Positions 23,036 to 33,361 of a stretch of 64,000 nt of DNA are shown piece by piece. Made by a program: the position numbers and the translations under genes. The number at the start of each line of letters is the position of its first letter. The stretch's first letter is position 1. This DNA comes from Tetrapyrgos nigripes (taxonomy: Eukaryota > Basidiomycota > Agaricomycetes > Agaricales > Campanellaceae): NCBI GenBank assembly GCA_013368315.1, contig JAACJM010000026.1:124001-188000 (forward strand), written 5' to 3'. Under the pieces are notes generated by a model. It did not search any database, was not told where the DNA came from, and saw only the letters and a list, made by a program, of their open reading frames with translations.

Positions 23036-25042
23036 ATGTACGATGAACCACCTTCCCCGCTCATCACCAAGGACCCGTCTCCACAACAGCCGCCAGCACG
23101 CAAGCTGTGTGTCCGTCATCAGAGAATGGCAGACGAAGGCACAAACTGGAAGCTTCAGCAGGTGCGTTATTAGCTTTCCAAAACACCCTCAGCTCAAACT
23201 CTCGTCTAGTCCTTGGATGCTCTCCCTCTCGCCGACAGAGAAGCAGTCAGCACTATCTGGTCAACCTTTTCATCCTCTTCCCATCCACGTCGCGCCCTTA
23301 TCCTGCAGGGCCTGCTCACGATGTGCTGTTTCTCCCAGCTCTCCCTTCTTACCGAACAGCTGGCATCCATGATCCGAATCGATCCCTTTGTTGTCCTTCC
23401 TCGTGAAGTTTCTCTCAAAGTCCTAGGCTATCTCGATGCCACGTCTCTCTGCCGTGCTTCCCAGGTTACCAAGAAGTGGAAGAGTCTGGCCGACGATGAT
23501 ATACTATGGAGGGGCATTTGCGAGCAGCATATCGGACAAAAGTGTCCCAAGTGTGGCTGGGGTTTACCTGTCTTGGAGAAGAAGCGCGCATATCGAGCAT
23601 CTTCCAGTCCGTCCCCCGATTCACTTTCCCGCAAACGCTTTCTTGAAGATGAATACGAATCCGCGACCCCTCCTATGAAACGCCAAAAGTCCGAGCTCCT
23701 ACGGTTACCCTCCAGCTCGGATTTCAGCCAAGCAAATTCCCCGCTCGTCGACAATGATCCTATTTTGTCATGCTCTATTTTAACTTCCAAATCCACTTCA
23801 TTGTCCGGAACCACGCGACCATGGAAAGATGTCTACAGCGAGCGTATGACTATCGAACGCAATTGGCGGCGAGGACGTTGTACTGTAAGAACACTCAAAG
23901 GCCATGCCGATGGCGTAATGTGCCTACAGTATAGCGAAACTTTGACTCATCCGGCGTTTCCAATCCTCATTACTGGATCGTACGACCGCACTGCCCGAGT
24001 GTGGAATCTCGAGACGGGAGTAGAACTGCATTGCCTGAAAGGCCATTCTCGAGCCATTAGGGCGTTGCAGTTTGATGAAGTCAAGTTAATCACCGGAAGC
24101 ATGGATAGTACTCTAAAGGTGTGGGATTGGAGACGGGGCAAGTGTGTACGGACATTGACGGGGCATACAGAAGGTGTGGTATGCCTCAACTTTGATTCCA
24201 ATGTGCTGGCCAGTGGCAGTGTGGACACTACCATCAGAGTATGGAACCTTCGGACTGGTGGTGCGTTTACACTGAGAGGACATTGCGATTGGGTCAACTC
24301 GGTCCTTCTTTGGGATTCCAACACGTCTAGTGTACCATCACCTTCCTCGCCAACATCCTCCAATGTATTCGACATTCCAGGTTGTGCTGCACCCCAGATT
24401 GATCCAGGCAAGATGCTCTTCTCAGCCTCGGATGACGGGACGATTAAGCTTTGGGACCTGACGCTTCGGACGTGTGTACGACAGTTCACGGGTCATGTCG
24501 GTCAAGTCCAGAGCTTGAAGCTTTTATTATCAGACGAGTGTGACGGAGCTGCTAGTGACGAACCCGAGGAAGGCTCATTGACTCCAGCGAAACTTGACTC
24601 TCAAGATGAAGGGACACCCGTACCTTCTTGTTCTAAAGATAAGGTTACGCCGTCCCCTTTCCCTTCGTCCAGTAAATCGAAGAGCAAGAATCCCGTTTTG
24701 GTCTCCGGAAGCTTGGATAACACTCTCAAAGCCTGGGACATCGAAACAGGGAAGACGATTAGGACATATTTCGGACATATCGAAGGCGTCTGGGATGTTA
24801 CCGGAGATAAGATGCGATTAGTGAGCGGTAGTCAAGATCGCACCATTAAGGTACGTATGTCTTATACGTCGGGCATTACAGATCTTAACGCTTGGCTTTA
24901 GGTATGGAACCGGGATGAGGGTCGATGTACCGCGACTCTTGTAGGTCACACTGCCTCTGTGAGCTGCGTCGTCTTGGGCGAGGATAAGATCATCTCTGGT
25001 AGTGACGATAACACTGTCAAGGTGTGGAATTTCGGCGGATGA
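23036..25042 (+). CDS. MET30: MET30/SCON-2-like F-box and WD40 protein (SCF substrate receptor)
   Basis: Three exons (23036-23161, 23210-24850, 24902-25042) give 635 residues. KLCVRHQRMADEGTN and LILQGLLTMCCFSQLSLLTE are diagnostic for the Met30 N-terminus. The F-box is IDPFVVLPREVSLKVLGYLD through WRGICEQHIG, followed by KCPKCGWGLPVLEKKR. At least seven WD40 repeats follow (GSYDRTARVWNLETG, GSMDSTLKVWDWRRG, GSVDTTIRVWNLRTG, ASDDGTIKLWDL, GSLDNTLKAWDIETG, GSQDRTIKVWNRDEG, GSDDNTVKVWNFGG), with Ser-rich insertions between blades. In yeast SCF-Met30 ubiquitinates the activator Met4 and so represses sulphur assimilation. The start at 23036 (MYDEPPSP) is the nearest ATG that keeps the conserved block; an in-frame ATG at 22865 exists but adds unconserved sequence. 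Confidence 0.92.
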
Positions 25043-26200
25043 GTTGAAGGTTTTTCTTGTTATTCGTATTGTAGGAGTCTTTATAATTGGCCATAGTTTT
25101 GTACGGTTACTGTACTTTATGCTACATGCAAATTTACTTTGCAACATCCTCATTCATATTCACAATAAATCAGGCATTGGTTCGTCCACGGTACAGAAAC
25201 CTATCGGTACTGGTTAACGTCCCAGAACCGAAAGGATAGTAAACAAATTCCTCTCCGGTTGATGACGATGTGCAGATGCCGATATTACGACAGTATAAAA
25301 TTTCGGTCACGAAGATAATGAACGATACTTTGTAGTATACCTCCATTAACAATACGAGTCAGCATTGCCAGCACACAGATAGGGACCAAAGCTGCGTACC
25401 ATCCATGCCTACGAGTAACGTGAGCCAAGACAGCAATCAGCGTAAACCTGCGACGCACCTCCAAAAGAGAAAGAGGGCACCCAAAATAATGGGAAAAATA
25501 AAGAGGATCAGCAGATGGATCGATGGAGACGGCATCCAATTCGCACCACAACCGTCAATACCTATTACTCTCCTCAAGTCTCCAATCTCTCCAGACTATA
25601 GGAACCTGAGAAAGCAATCGGCGTATCCGAGTGAGGATGAACTAGCGCAGTGGTAAAGAGAAAAGAAGCACACAAAACCATTAGGACGAGTCGTATTTAA
25701 ATTTCCTGCTATGGACCTCAGACATATATCATCCGCTTCTTCAGAATGACGTTTCCGCAACCAATGTCTAATTCCAGATAGCAGTGCATTAGCAAAAGAA
25801 AACGCACGCATGAGACGCACATAGCCATACAGGGAGCCAAACTAACCGGTAGGAAACTCATGTTACTTTTCCACTTCTCAGGTCTGTTGACTAGGTTCAG
25901 CACTTGAACAAGACGGAGCAATCAAAACTACTTACAGGGAGTTCCGTTGGAATCTTCAGCTCAAGATGCTTCCTCGTCGCCAGTCGATCTCAAGTCGATC
26001 TTCACGTTTGATTTTTTGCTAGCCTGTTTCTTGCCTCGGCCGGCGTCATCTAGAAGTAAAGCCATTTCTTAAAGGGTTCTGCTAGATGCCACAGAATGTT
26101 GGGAGAACGGATAATTGCGGCGTTGAGTGAGAGATGGTCGATTTGGTGTGTACAAATTTACTACAAACAAAAAACCTTTCTCCGATTCGGCCGACGACCC
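25043..26200. other. Gap with a possible small spliced membrane-protein gene, minus strand
   Basis: No recognised gene. On the minus strand, splice-like signals join short coding pieces: one piece reads MALLLDDAGRGKKQ (from 26065), and another, across an intron at about 25435-25485, reads LLILFIFPIILGALFLFWRH then YAALVPICVLAMLTRIVNGG, which looks like membrane helices. I cannot chain these into one certain frame, so I do not call a CDS. It could be a small real gene, the degraded end of a membrane-protein gene, or chance. Confidence 0.25.
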
Positions 26201-26626
26201 GGACGTCCAAGGGGGTGGCGGAACGGATATCTGGCACATCACCTGGGGGGGAGGGGGGGGTCCAAGGTCCTGCTAAATTTTTTTTGGACCCTCTCCGGGT
26301 GGGCGTCTAAGTAGGTTCCCGAGGCCGAGGGTGACATGATACCAAGTTTTTCAGAGGTTTTGAAGTGTTTCCAGCTATTTCAGAATAACAAATGTATCAA
26401 TCATTTCATTTTGAAGTTGGTTTGAGGTCCTCCCTCCTCGTTGCGGACAATCTGATTAGTAATTATCAATACATGTGACTTTATCTATATCTTATCAGGT
26501 AACATGTGACTTTCAGATTTACCATATATGGAAGGAGAGGGGGAAGGGGGGGTCAGAGGGTCTTGCTAAATTTTTTTTGGAGGGGATGTATGGAATTTCT
26601 ATTCCGCCACCCCCTTGCGGACGTCC
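26201..26626. mobile_element. MITE-like element with ~24-bp terminal inverted repeats
   Basis: The left arm, 26201-26223 (GGACGTCC then AAGGGGGTGGCGGAA), is repeated inverted at 26602-26626 with a 2-nt indel. The interior holds two direct copies of a T-rich motif, YCTTGCTAAATTTTTTTTGG-like (26268-26288 and 26561-26581), each preceded by a G-rich run. There is no coding sequence. The structure fits a non-autonomous DNA element of about 426 bp; the flanks show no clear target duplication. Confidence 0.55.
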
Positions 26627-26631
26627 ACCTT

Positions 26632-26803
26632 CATCACAAAAAATGACGCTCAGTTATAATCCCATTCTCGACATTATAGTGGATCATGATCAGTTATAAT
26701 TGGATTATAACTACTAAAAACCAGTTAGAAGGTTTTTATAACCTAGATAGAACCTGGTTGAGATGTTTCTACCAATTATAACAGAGCGTCATTTTTTGTG
26801 ATG
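26632..26803. mobile_element. 172-bp hairpin MITE with near-perfect 29-bp inverted repeats
   Basis: The sequence starts CATCACAAAAAATGACGCTC (26632) and ends with its exact reverse complement (26784-26803); the next eight paired bases (GTTATAAT) also match after one mismatch. The interior is AT-rich and non-coding. TT lies on both sides and could be a 2-bp target duplication. It sits 5 bp from the preceding MITE-like element. Confidence 0.7.
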
Positions 26804-26997
26804 TTCTTGGTACTCGCCCAGTTAAATTTATGGGTAGAAGCTGTGGACTCGATACGAGGATCATAAATAAGTAAGTACACATACATACACAGGTGTACAA
26901 CAGGACGCTGATTTGCTCATAAATACACGCTGAAGTTTCTCGATATGATACCGATGCTTTCGAGACTCGAGACAAATTCTGATTGTCTTACACGACA

Positions 26998-29026
26998 AAT
27001 CCCTTCTGTCCCTGTAAAAGAATAGATGTGGTTACTGCTTTGGTATCGTAAGGAAGCCACAGGAAACCCACCTGCAAAGTAGATTGAGAATACTCCGCGA
27101 ACTTGTCTGGCCCTATCTCAATGGTGGAAGTCTGGTGCAGTTGATGGATACAAAGTGGAACAGTCAGATCTATTGCGTTTATTCAGCATGAAATATGACT
27201 GGAACTCACATCCGTTTTAGTAGAGTTCAGGTTTGAAGCACCGGTAGGTCTTGAAGGTACGCGAGCTTCAAAGGTGGACATTGTATAGCCAGCCTTGCCA
27301 TTGTCGTAAAGCTCCTCTCGAAGAGAGTCGCGGACATTCAACGAAGCCAATAACGAATTCGTGTACAGTTTTCCAATCATCAAGTTGAATGCGATGTGGA
27401 TCAAGTTGTTAGGCATCGTAAGGAACTAGAAATCTTCGCCGTCAGACTTGCTCAGATTAGATCAGGATTGGCACGCACGCATATCATGTCCGTCAACGCG
27501 AAGATTCTAAAAATCGGAATCCACACTTCACTGTCAGGCTCCAAAGATTGCTTTTGAGCCACTTACGAGGTCAATAAACCGGTGTTGATGGCGTAAAGGA
27601 GCAATTTATTGATAATAGAATCTGTCCTGAAATTTCCAATATTTCCTAGTCAGTCACAATGATTAGTCTGATTCCATGGATTACTTACGTGCGGATGCCA
27701 GTACGACTCCTGTGCAGATAGAACGACAGGGACGCCGCGATGAGAAGGTCGGCTACAGCAGCACAGGCGAGACCAGTGCTCGCAATCCACTGTACGGTTA
27801 TCGTAAACTGCAATCCCAAAAAATTTTGCAGATCATCTCTCGCACCTGGAATTTATGGAACAGAGCGACCTTGACCAACTGGAAGCTGCAGGAGATAATC
27901 AGAAGGAAAAGATTACACCATTAGGACAGAAGAGCCTGTGGCGTACGTTCTGATGAGAGTGGCTATGGTCATACCGCAAGCTGTTCAGTGTGATTGTCCG
28001 AATATCAACATTATTTACGACTCACCAAGCTCAAAGCCTATGAGTCAATCGAATTCCGATTAATCAGGAGGACGTATTCTGATAGATAGAGATGGTACTT
28101 GCCCCAGTAAGTGATCGAAAGGAGACCCTGCATACATGTTTCATCAGATCATACCGTATGAGGATACTATAAGCATACTCACAATGATGCCTGCCAGCCA
28201 GATATTTTTGGTCACTGGACACAGACCTGGTTAGGGGCAACTTGAACGTTTCTCGAGAATTTGAGGCTGAACGCACCGATTAAGACACGATGGGCGTAAA
28301 AACTAGATAAAAGGACACAGCTGAATGGTATCCTATCGCCAGGACTCGGTGGCACAGACTCACAATTCGACAATCAGGACGATAGAGTTCTGACAATAAT
28401 TCTAAGCAGCGCCCGAAATCGTTCGAGAAAGACAAGACAATTACCGTAGTAAAGATTCCCATCTGCCATTCCGAAGGCCATGCTTTGTTAGTAGGGGCGC
28501 TTCAAGTAGCTGAGATACGCACATTGAAGCTCCTGGATCAAGAAAGAGATGAACATGTCATCTGTGGTGACTAGCTGAAAGAAGCCTCACCAAATGGAAT
28601 CGGCTAGAGCTTCTGGATTGGTATAATTGGTTATGCACCAGTAGTACAAAGCATGGCCAATGAAGACGATCTGCACGGTATCCAGAATCCTGTATGAGCC
28701 GAAGCAATATAAGTTATCAGCCCCGTCCTGTGTCATCTGCAGACTAAGTACGCACCATAGTATTGCGACCTTAGGGAGGGCAAATAAGTACGAGCAACTG
28801 GAAATTTGTGGCGACATGACTCAGAGGAACGTACCAGTGCTTTCAACCATACAGGATCCTTGATGTACAGCTGGAAGTACCGATAACTTTGAACAGACAT
28901 GATCCCGAAAAGCCTGAGTGAGATAAAAGGGTCAGTCAGATAGCAAAGCAAGAGCATGGGCACTTACATCGAAGCGACGACAAATCCAACCGCAAGTGCA
29001 CCGAGGGTGTTATCGAATTCGCCCAT
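26998..29026 (-). CDS. DUF6534 seven-helix membrane protein
   Basis: A minus-strand gene with many very short exons. The start is MGEFDNTLGALAVGFVVASM, spliced to LFGIMSVQSYRYFQLYIKDP and then VAILWILDTVQIVFIGHALY and YYWCITNYTNPEALADSIW. This arrangement is characteristic of the basidiomycete-expanded DUF6534 family. The C-terminal part has MPNNLIHIAFNLMIGKLYTN, SLLASLNVRDSLREEL and a tail TSTIEIGPDKFAEYSQST ending GQKGFVV after two further introns (27132-27209 and 27022-27071). The family is predicted to have seven transmembrane helices and a receptor-like layout, but its function is unknown. The frame appears intact. Confidence 0.75.
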
Positions 29027-30482
29027 TTCTGGCAGAGAGGCAGAGAGGCAGAAGCTGAAAGGACGGATTGTCTCTGGACCAGCGCTTAGAGAAATGGATT
29101 ATATCGCCTTCAGTGTCACAGTGACGGAACATCTTAATGCCGTCGTAATTCTATACTTCGGTCGATCCAAACTGGTGCGGGCTCATCCCTTTGTGGGGAT
29201 CGCCTCAGTTCGCGAAGTACTTCTACTGCCGAGAGACAAGTGGCAGTTGCTTGCCTTGTGCTCGCCCGTGAGATACTATCTCACGGGCGAGTAGTAGGTA
29301 AGAGTCCGTTTTGCCAGGTTGTGGCATCCCACTATGTACGTATGATGTCTTCTCCATCAACACTTCATGAATCAATAGACAGCAGGAGGGGGCTTCAACC
29401 ATACGAGATGAATTTTAAGGTGACAAAGATCAGCGAGCGCCACATCTGTCTTGCGGTCCACTCAGAACGGATCTATCTGATTTGATCATGGTGAGAACTA
29501 GTGGGAGTTCAACAATCCGAGACGTCCGAAACGTGCCGGGACATTCGGGACACAAGTCATTTTGCTGCTATAGGCATCCCTCGTCATTCTCAATGTTCCC
29601 TTACACCTTTTTGTTGTGTTAGCTAGGTATTTACGTGGTTTATCAATGATAATGAAGTGTTTTTCCTCTCCAGCTGTGGTAGAATCACTGGCAGCATAAA
29701 GTACTACAACCAAATTATAACTTGATTACCGCTGTCTAACTTGAAGAGCAGAGCCTTTTCCCTCTGGACCTGCGACTGGGATGCTGGAGACGTCGATGAA
29801 TCGGATGGTACGAATAATAGCAACGAGCGAGGTAGCTCAAGACACCTTGTACTCAATGTCCAGGACATACCTTTGCATGGTAGAATGACGAGTTCCGCAT
29901 CATGTACTACTTATAAAAAAAAAGTATACACGCCGTAGCAAGACATCGCTCATAAAACATCCAACACTTGTCCAACACGCGCTCCGCTTCTCCAAGACAC
30001 TTTCAGGGCACTTGTATAAGGTGGAGGTCCTAGACACGTAGGACTTTCTAATGAGCAAAAATGATCGTCGTGAGCATCGGCGGAACATTGTAGAGTGGGC
30101 CTGCCCTTGTTGGTTGCGAAGAGAGGTCGCGTTGTGTAGCAGCGATGTCCCGGATATGACCCCTGTCCCGGACGTCCCGGACGTCCCGATCGTGTCTCGG
30201 ATTGTTCGGAGTCCACTCATTCTGATCATGGTTAGACCTGTAACTGAGGTCCCATCGAGTTTGATCGAAAGCGGACTAAAAAATAAAAAAGGTGCCAAAA
30301 ATAACACCAAATCGGCAGGCCCTTCTGTCGAAGAAGAGTCAAGCTCCGCTTTTGATCAACTAGTCACTGCCCTAGTGCCTCATTACTTCCACTGAGAACC
30401 AGCGTACTTCCAAATCGCCGATCTTCTCGATCAATACTCCTTTCCTCCCTTTTTCCATCCTCTCCCTAAACTGCGAAGATTC
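29027..30482. other. 1.46-kb gap with palindrome and simple repeats
   Basis: This stretch lies between the divergent DUF6534 gene and P450 no. 1. It contains a 31-bp palindrome (29261-29291), a GGCAGAGA tandem at 29031-29050 and clustered GACGTCCCG repeats near 30165-30190. A 114-codon frame at 30051-30395 is open but Pro/Val-repetitive at its centre and unrecognised, so I do not call it. CT-rich sequence at 30430-30480 looks like the P450 core promoter. Confidence 0.4.
29261..29291. repeat. 31-bp perfect palindrome
   Basis: CTCGCCCGTGAGATA (29261-29275), one central C, then its exact reverse complement (29277-29291). The 15-bp arms could form a strong hairpin or be a dimeric binding site or excision relic. 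Confidence 0.8.
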
Positions 30483-32823
30483 ATGTCTTTGAGCACCAGT
30501 TTGTTTCTCTCGGCGTTCTTAGCCTTGACTTGTTATATTGTCCTCCGACAGACGCAAAAAGGCAAGACACCCCCCGGGCCAAAGTCAACTAGTATGTCTC
30601 GAGAACCTATTTGTAATACGAGTCCTTCAAGTCGAAGTCCCAGATCTTTTTGGCGGAGGAAAAATGTACTCTTGGAAATGGTCTGAAGAACTGTACCGCA
30701 AATATGGCGAGTTTCTTTTTACTAGTACCTTCGCAGCAAATGTTCAACGAGTTACTGCAGGTTCGATCGTAGGATTCCGAGCAGGAGGCGACCATTATGT
30801 CCTACTCAGCAGTCCCTCTGATGCCGAGGAGCTGGTAAGTAAATACCCACTATCTCTATCATTCAGCCAGCGGTTCGAACGCACGTAGTTGGCAAAGCAA
30901 GCCGTTCATTTTTCTGGGAGAAAAGAAGTCGTATACGCGGGAAAGTATCGCTCGAACAACAAACGAATGCTCCTGTTACCTCACAGTGATGAGCTTCATA
31001 AACAAAGGCTCATGTTCAAATTTTTGGTTCGATCCACGGGTGAGATTCTTTATGCATCAGTGTCCAACTTAAAAGCCATGCTGACCATTTGTTCCTTGTA
31101 AAGCGCTTCAGTCATATCACGTCCGCGAAGAGTTACATCTTGCTCGACTGTTAGAAAATTTGATAGACTCACCACTCAAATACCACGATCATCTTTACTA
31201 TTACACTGCTGGCATTATCATGGCAGTAACATATGGAATCGATGTGAAGGCCAACCAAGATATTTTGGACGAAATTCTCTCTTCAAATGCCAGTTTCAAT
31301 AAGGATGTAAGAGTATTCCTTTCAAAGTTGATTTTTAAATAATTGAGTTGAATTCTCTCTCGTTTTCCTATCAGGCTGTTCCTGGCGCACATTTGGTTGA
31401 GTAAGTCCACATAAGATCTTTTTGCATTATACTAGTACTTCAAGGCAACTCATGTGTTGCCCAGTATCATGCCATGGCTAGATTACCTTCCTGATATCTT
31501 ATCACCATGGCGCAAAGATGCAATCCAAAAGCATCAGATGGAAATCAAGGTGAGGCTCTGTAGACTGAAATTCCATTTGTTTTCTCACCTATCTGGTAGC
31601 TGTTTGGGAAACTGGCCAACGATGTGAAAATTCGTCTTGGGCAAGGGGTTGACACTGACTGCCTCATGGCTCATGTATGGAGTTCACAATCAAAAGACAA
31701 GTTAGATGACGAGAGTATCGCCTATGTGAGTCTGCCCTGATTATAGCCAAGTTGTCCATCTCAAAAGCTAGCAATCATTGCAGCTAGGTGGAAGTGCATT
31801 CGAGGCAGGGTGGGTTGTCTGGATTCTGATGCTTAGACGCATGCTAATGGCACATTGCACAGAACATCTGTTACAGCCTTTCTAATCCACACATTTCTTT
31901 TGGCTTGTGTCAACTATCCAGGGATGGTGAGTCGAGCTCAAGCTGAGCTGGATAACATCACACCAGATGAGCTGCCTCAATATCACCAAATGAAGCAAAT
32001 GCCATATCTGCATGCAGTCGTTAAAGAAACACTCAGATGGATCCCAGTTACACCATTAGCATTTCCACATCAGTCTGAAAGAAGCATGGATTACAAAGGA
32101 TATGAGGTACATTCAATCTTTTTTAACTATCAAAGAAATTTTCAGTCTTACTTCAGTCTTGATATTAGATTCCAGCGAGGTCTTTGATCATAGTCAGCTG
32201 CTAAACTCCAAGATTGTTTCAACATTACACTGACTGCTGCACCTTAGCCCTCGATTTGGAATATGCATCGTAACCCAGAGAACTTTCGTGATCCCTCAGT
32301 CTTTGATCCTAACCGCTGGTTTGACCCAGACGATAATGGTCACGTTAAATCTTCAAGTAACCTTTTGGCCGGGCATTGGGCATTTGGGTGAGTCTTGTTT
32401 AACTACACATCTTTTCGTTTCCGATGAGAGGGTCTAGAGGCTGATCTTTTTTGTTTCCAAAGATTTGGTCGCCGGTAATTCTTACATACTAATATCTGCA
32501 TCATTTGCTAAATAAATTCACCTTTTGCAGTGAATGTCCAGCAAGATATCTCGCTGTGGATTTGGCTTGGGGGGCGATCGCTTCGCTTTTGTGGGCGTTT
32601 GATATCAAAGGAGTAACTGATCAGTCTACAGGGAAAGCGATGAATATTGATCCCGACATGATACCATGGATGGATGGAGTTAACATGTACGTCGACTCTC
32701 TAGGTCTTCTTATCTATACATTCCTAACAACTTATTTCCAGTGAGCCCGCGCCCTTCCCTATATCAATCACTCCTCGGTCGAGTGTGCACATTACCAAGA
32801 TCAAGTCAAAGTGTTCAGCATGA
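30483..32823 (+). CDS. Cytochrome P450 no. 1
   Basis: A multi-exon microsomal P450. The N-terminal anchor is LSTSLFLSAFLALTCYIVLR followed by the proline hinge TPPGPK. The I-helix is GSAFEAGTSVTAF, the ExxR motif KETLRWIP, the PERF-like region VFDPNRWFD, and the haem loop AFGFGRRECPARYLA, where the usual Gly after CP is Ala. The haem loop is split by two introns around a 12-nt microexon (32463-32474) that encodes part of FGRR. The first intron (30591-30630, 40 nt) leaves little between the hinge and EVPDLFGGGK, so the N-terminal model is uncertain; the next frame reads more P450-like there, which could mean a frameshift. It shares NNKRM and HLVD..LDYLPD blocks with P450 no. 2. The substrate is unknown. 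Confidence 0.82.
32463..32474 (+). other. 12-nt microexon in the P450 haem loop
   Basis: Introns on both sides have GT-AG ends (donor GTGAGT after GCATTTGG; acceptor TTCCAAAG; donor GTAATT; acceptor TTTGCAG). Including ATTTGGTCGCCG restores the AFGFGRRECP haem-binding motif, which is otherwise broken. Confidence 0.75.
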
Positions 32824-33361
32824 GCAGCCACAGAATCAGCACGCCTTATTTGTTGTCTCAATTCATTCGTACTTTTTATAAAGATATAAATGGAACTTGG
32901 AACCAGGACCATACAGTCAAAGTGGATACATAAGGAACCCAATCGTGAGTTTCGAAAAGATCATTCACACCGGCCTGTAGAACTTGAATGAAGGGCGTAA
33001 AATTGACTCGGTTTCATCAAGCCGTTCTTCGAGTACCTCAGTATCTGATAAATTGGATTAGGACACTCGACCGTATGGTTCCGGTTTCAGCTCTGCATCA
33101 GGAAAAAATAATCGGCTACAATGTTCCCACCCATGATATCTGAATCTCGGTAAATCACAACCGAGGCTCCGGAGCGTCAGGAGCATCGGGTAGGCCCCGT
33201 AGTCGCCATTGGTGGATGTGTAGCTGTCAGTAGTCTTAGTAACTACTGAGTCAACTTACATAGTTGGATAGTGAAAGAGGACCTGGAAAACCCATTCCGC
33301 CAATCATAAAAGAGGATGTCAATGATATTTTCCCGTTGTTATCAGTGTAAGTAAGTGATAG
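32824..33361. other. Spacer with flanking repeat A and left end of Plavaka element
   Basis: This holds the 3' end of P450 no. 1, a roughly 130-bp sequence (32931-33065) repeated directly at 39330-39430, and from 33096 the non-coding left end of the Plavaka transposon. I see no gene. Confidence 0.45.
32931..33065 (+). repeat. Direct repeat A flanking the Plavaka element
   Basis: This sequence (with AAGATCATTCACACCGGCCT, GCGTAAAATTGACTCG and AAGCCGTTCTTCGAGTA) recurs in the same orientation at about 39330-39430 with substitutions and small indels. The two copies bracket the transposon, one just outside each end. Confidence 0.7.

Noticed and set aside
30051..30395. 114-codon open frame on the plus strand
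   Set aside because: The centre is a translation of GACGTCCCG repeats, there is no recognisable domain, and it lies in an intergenic promoter region; kept only as a note in the spacer.
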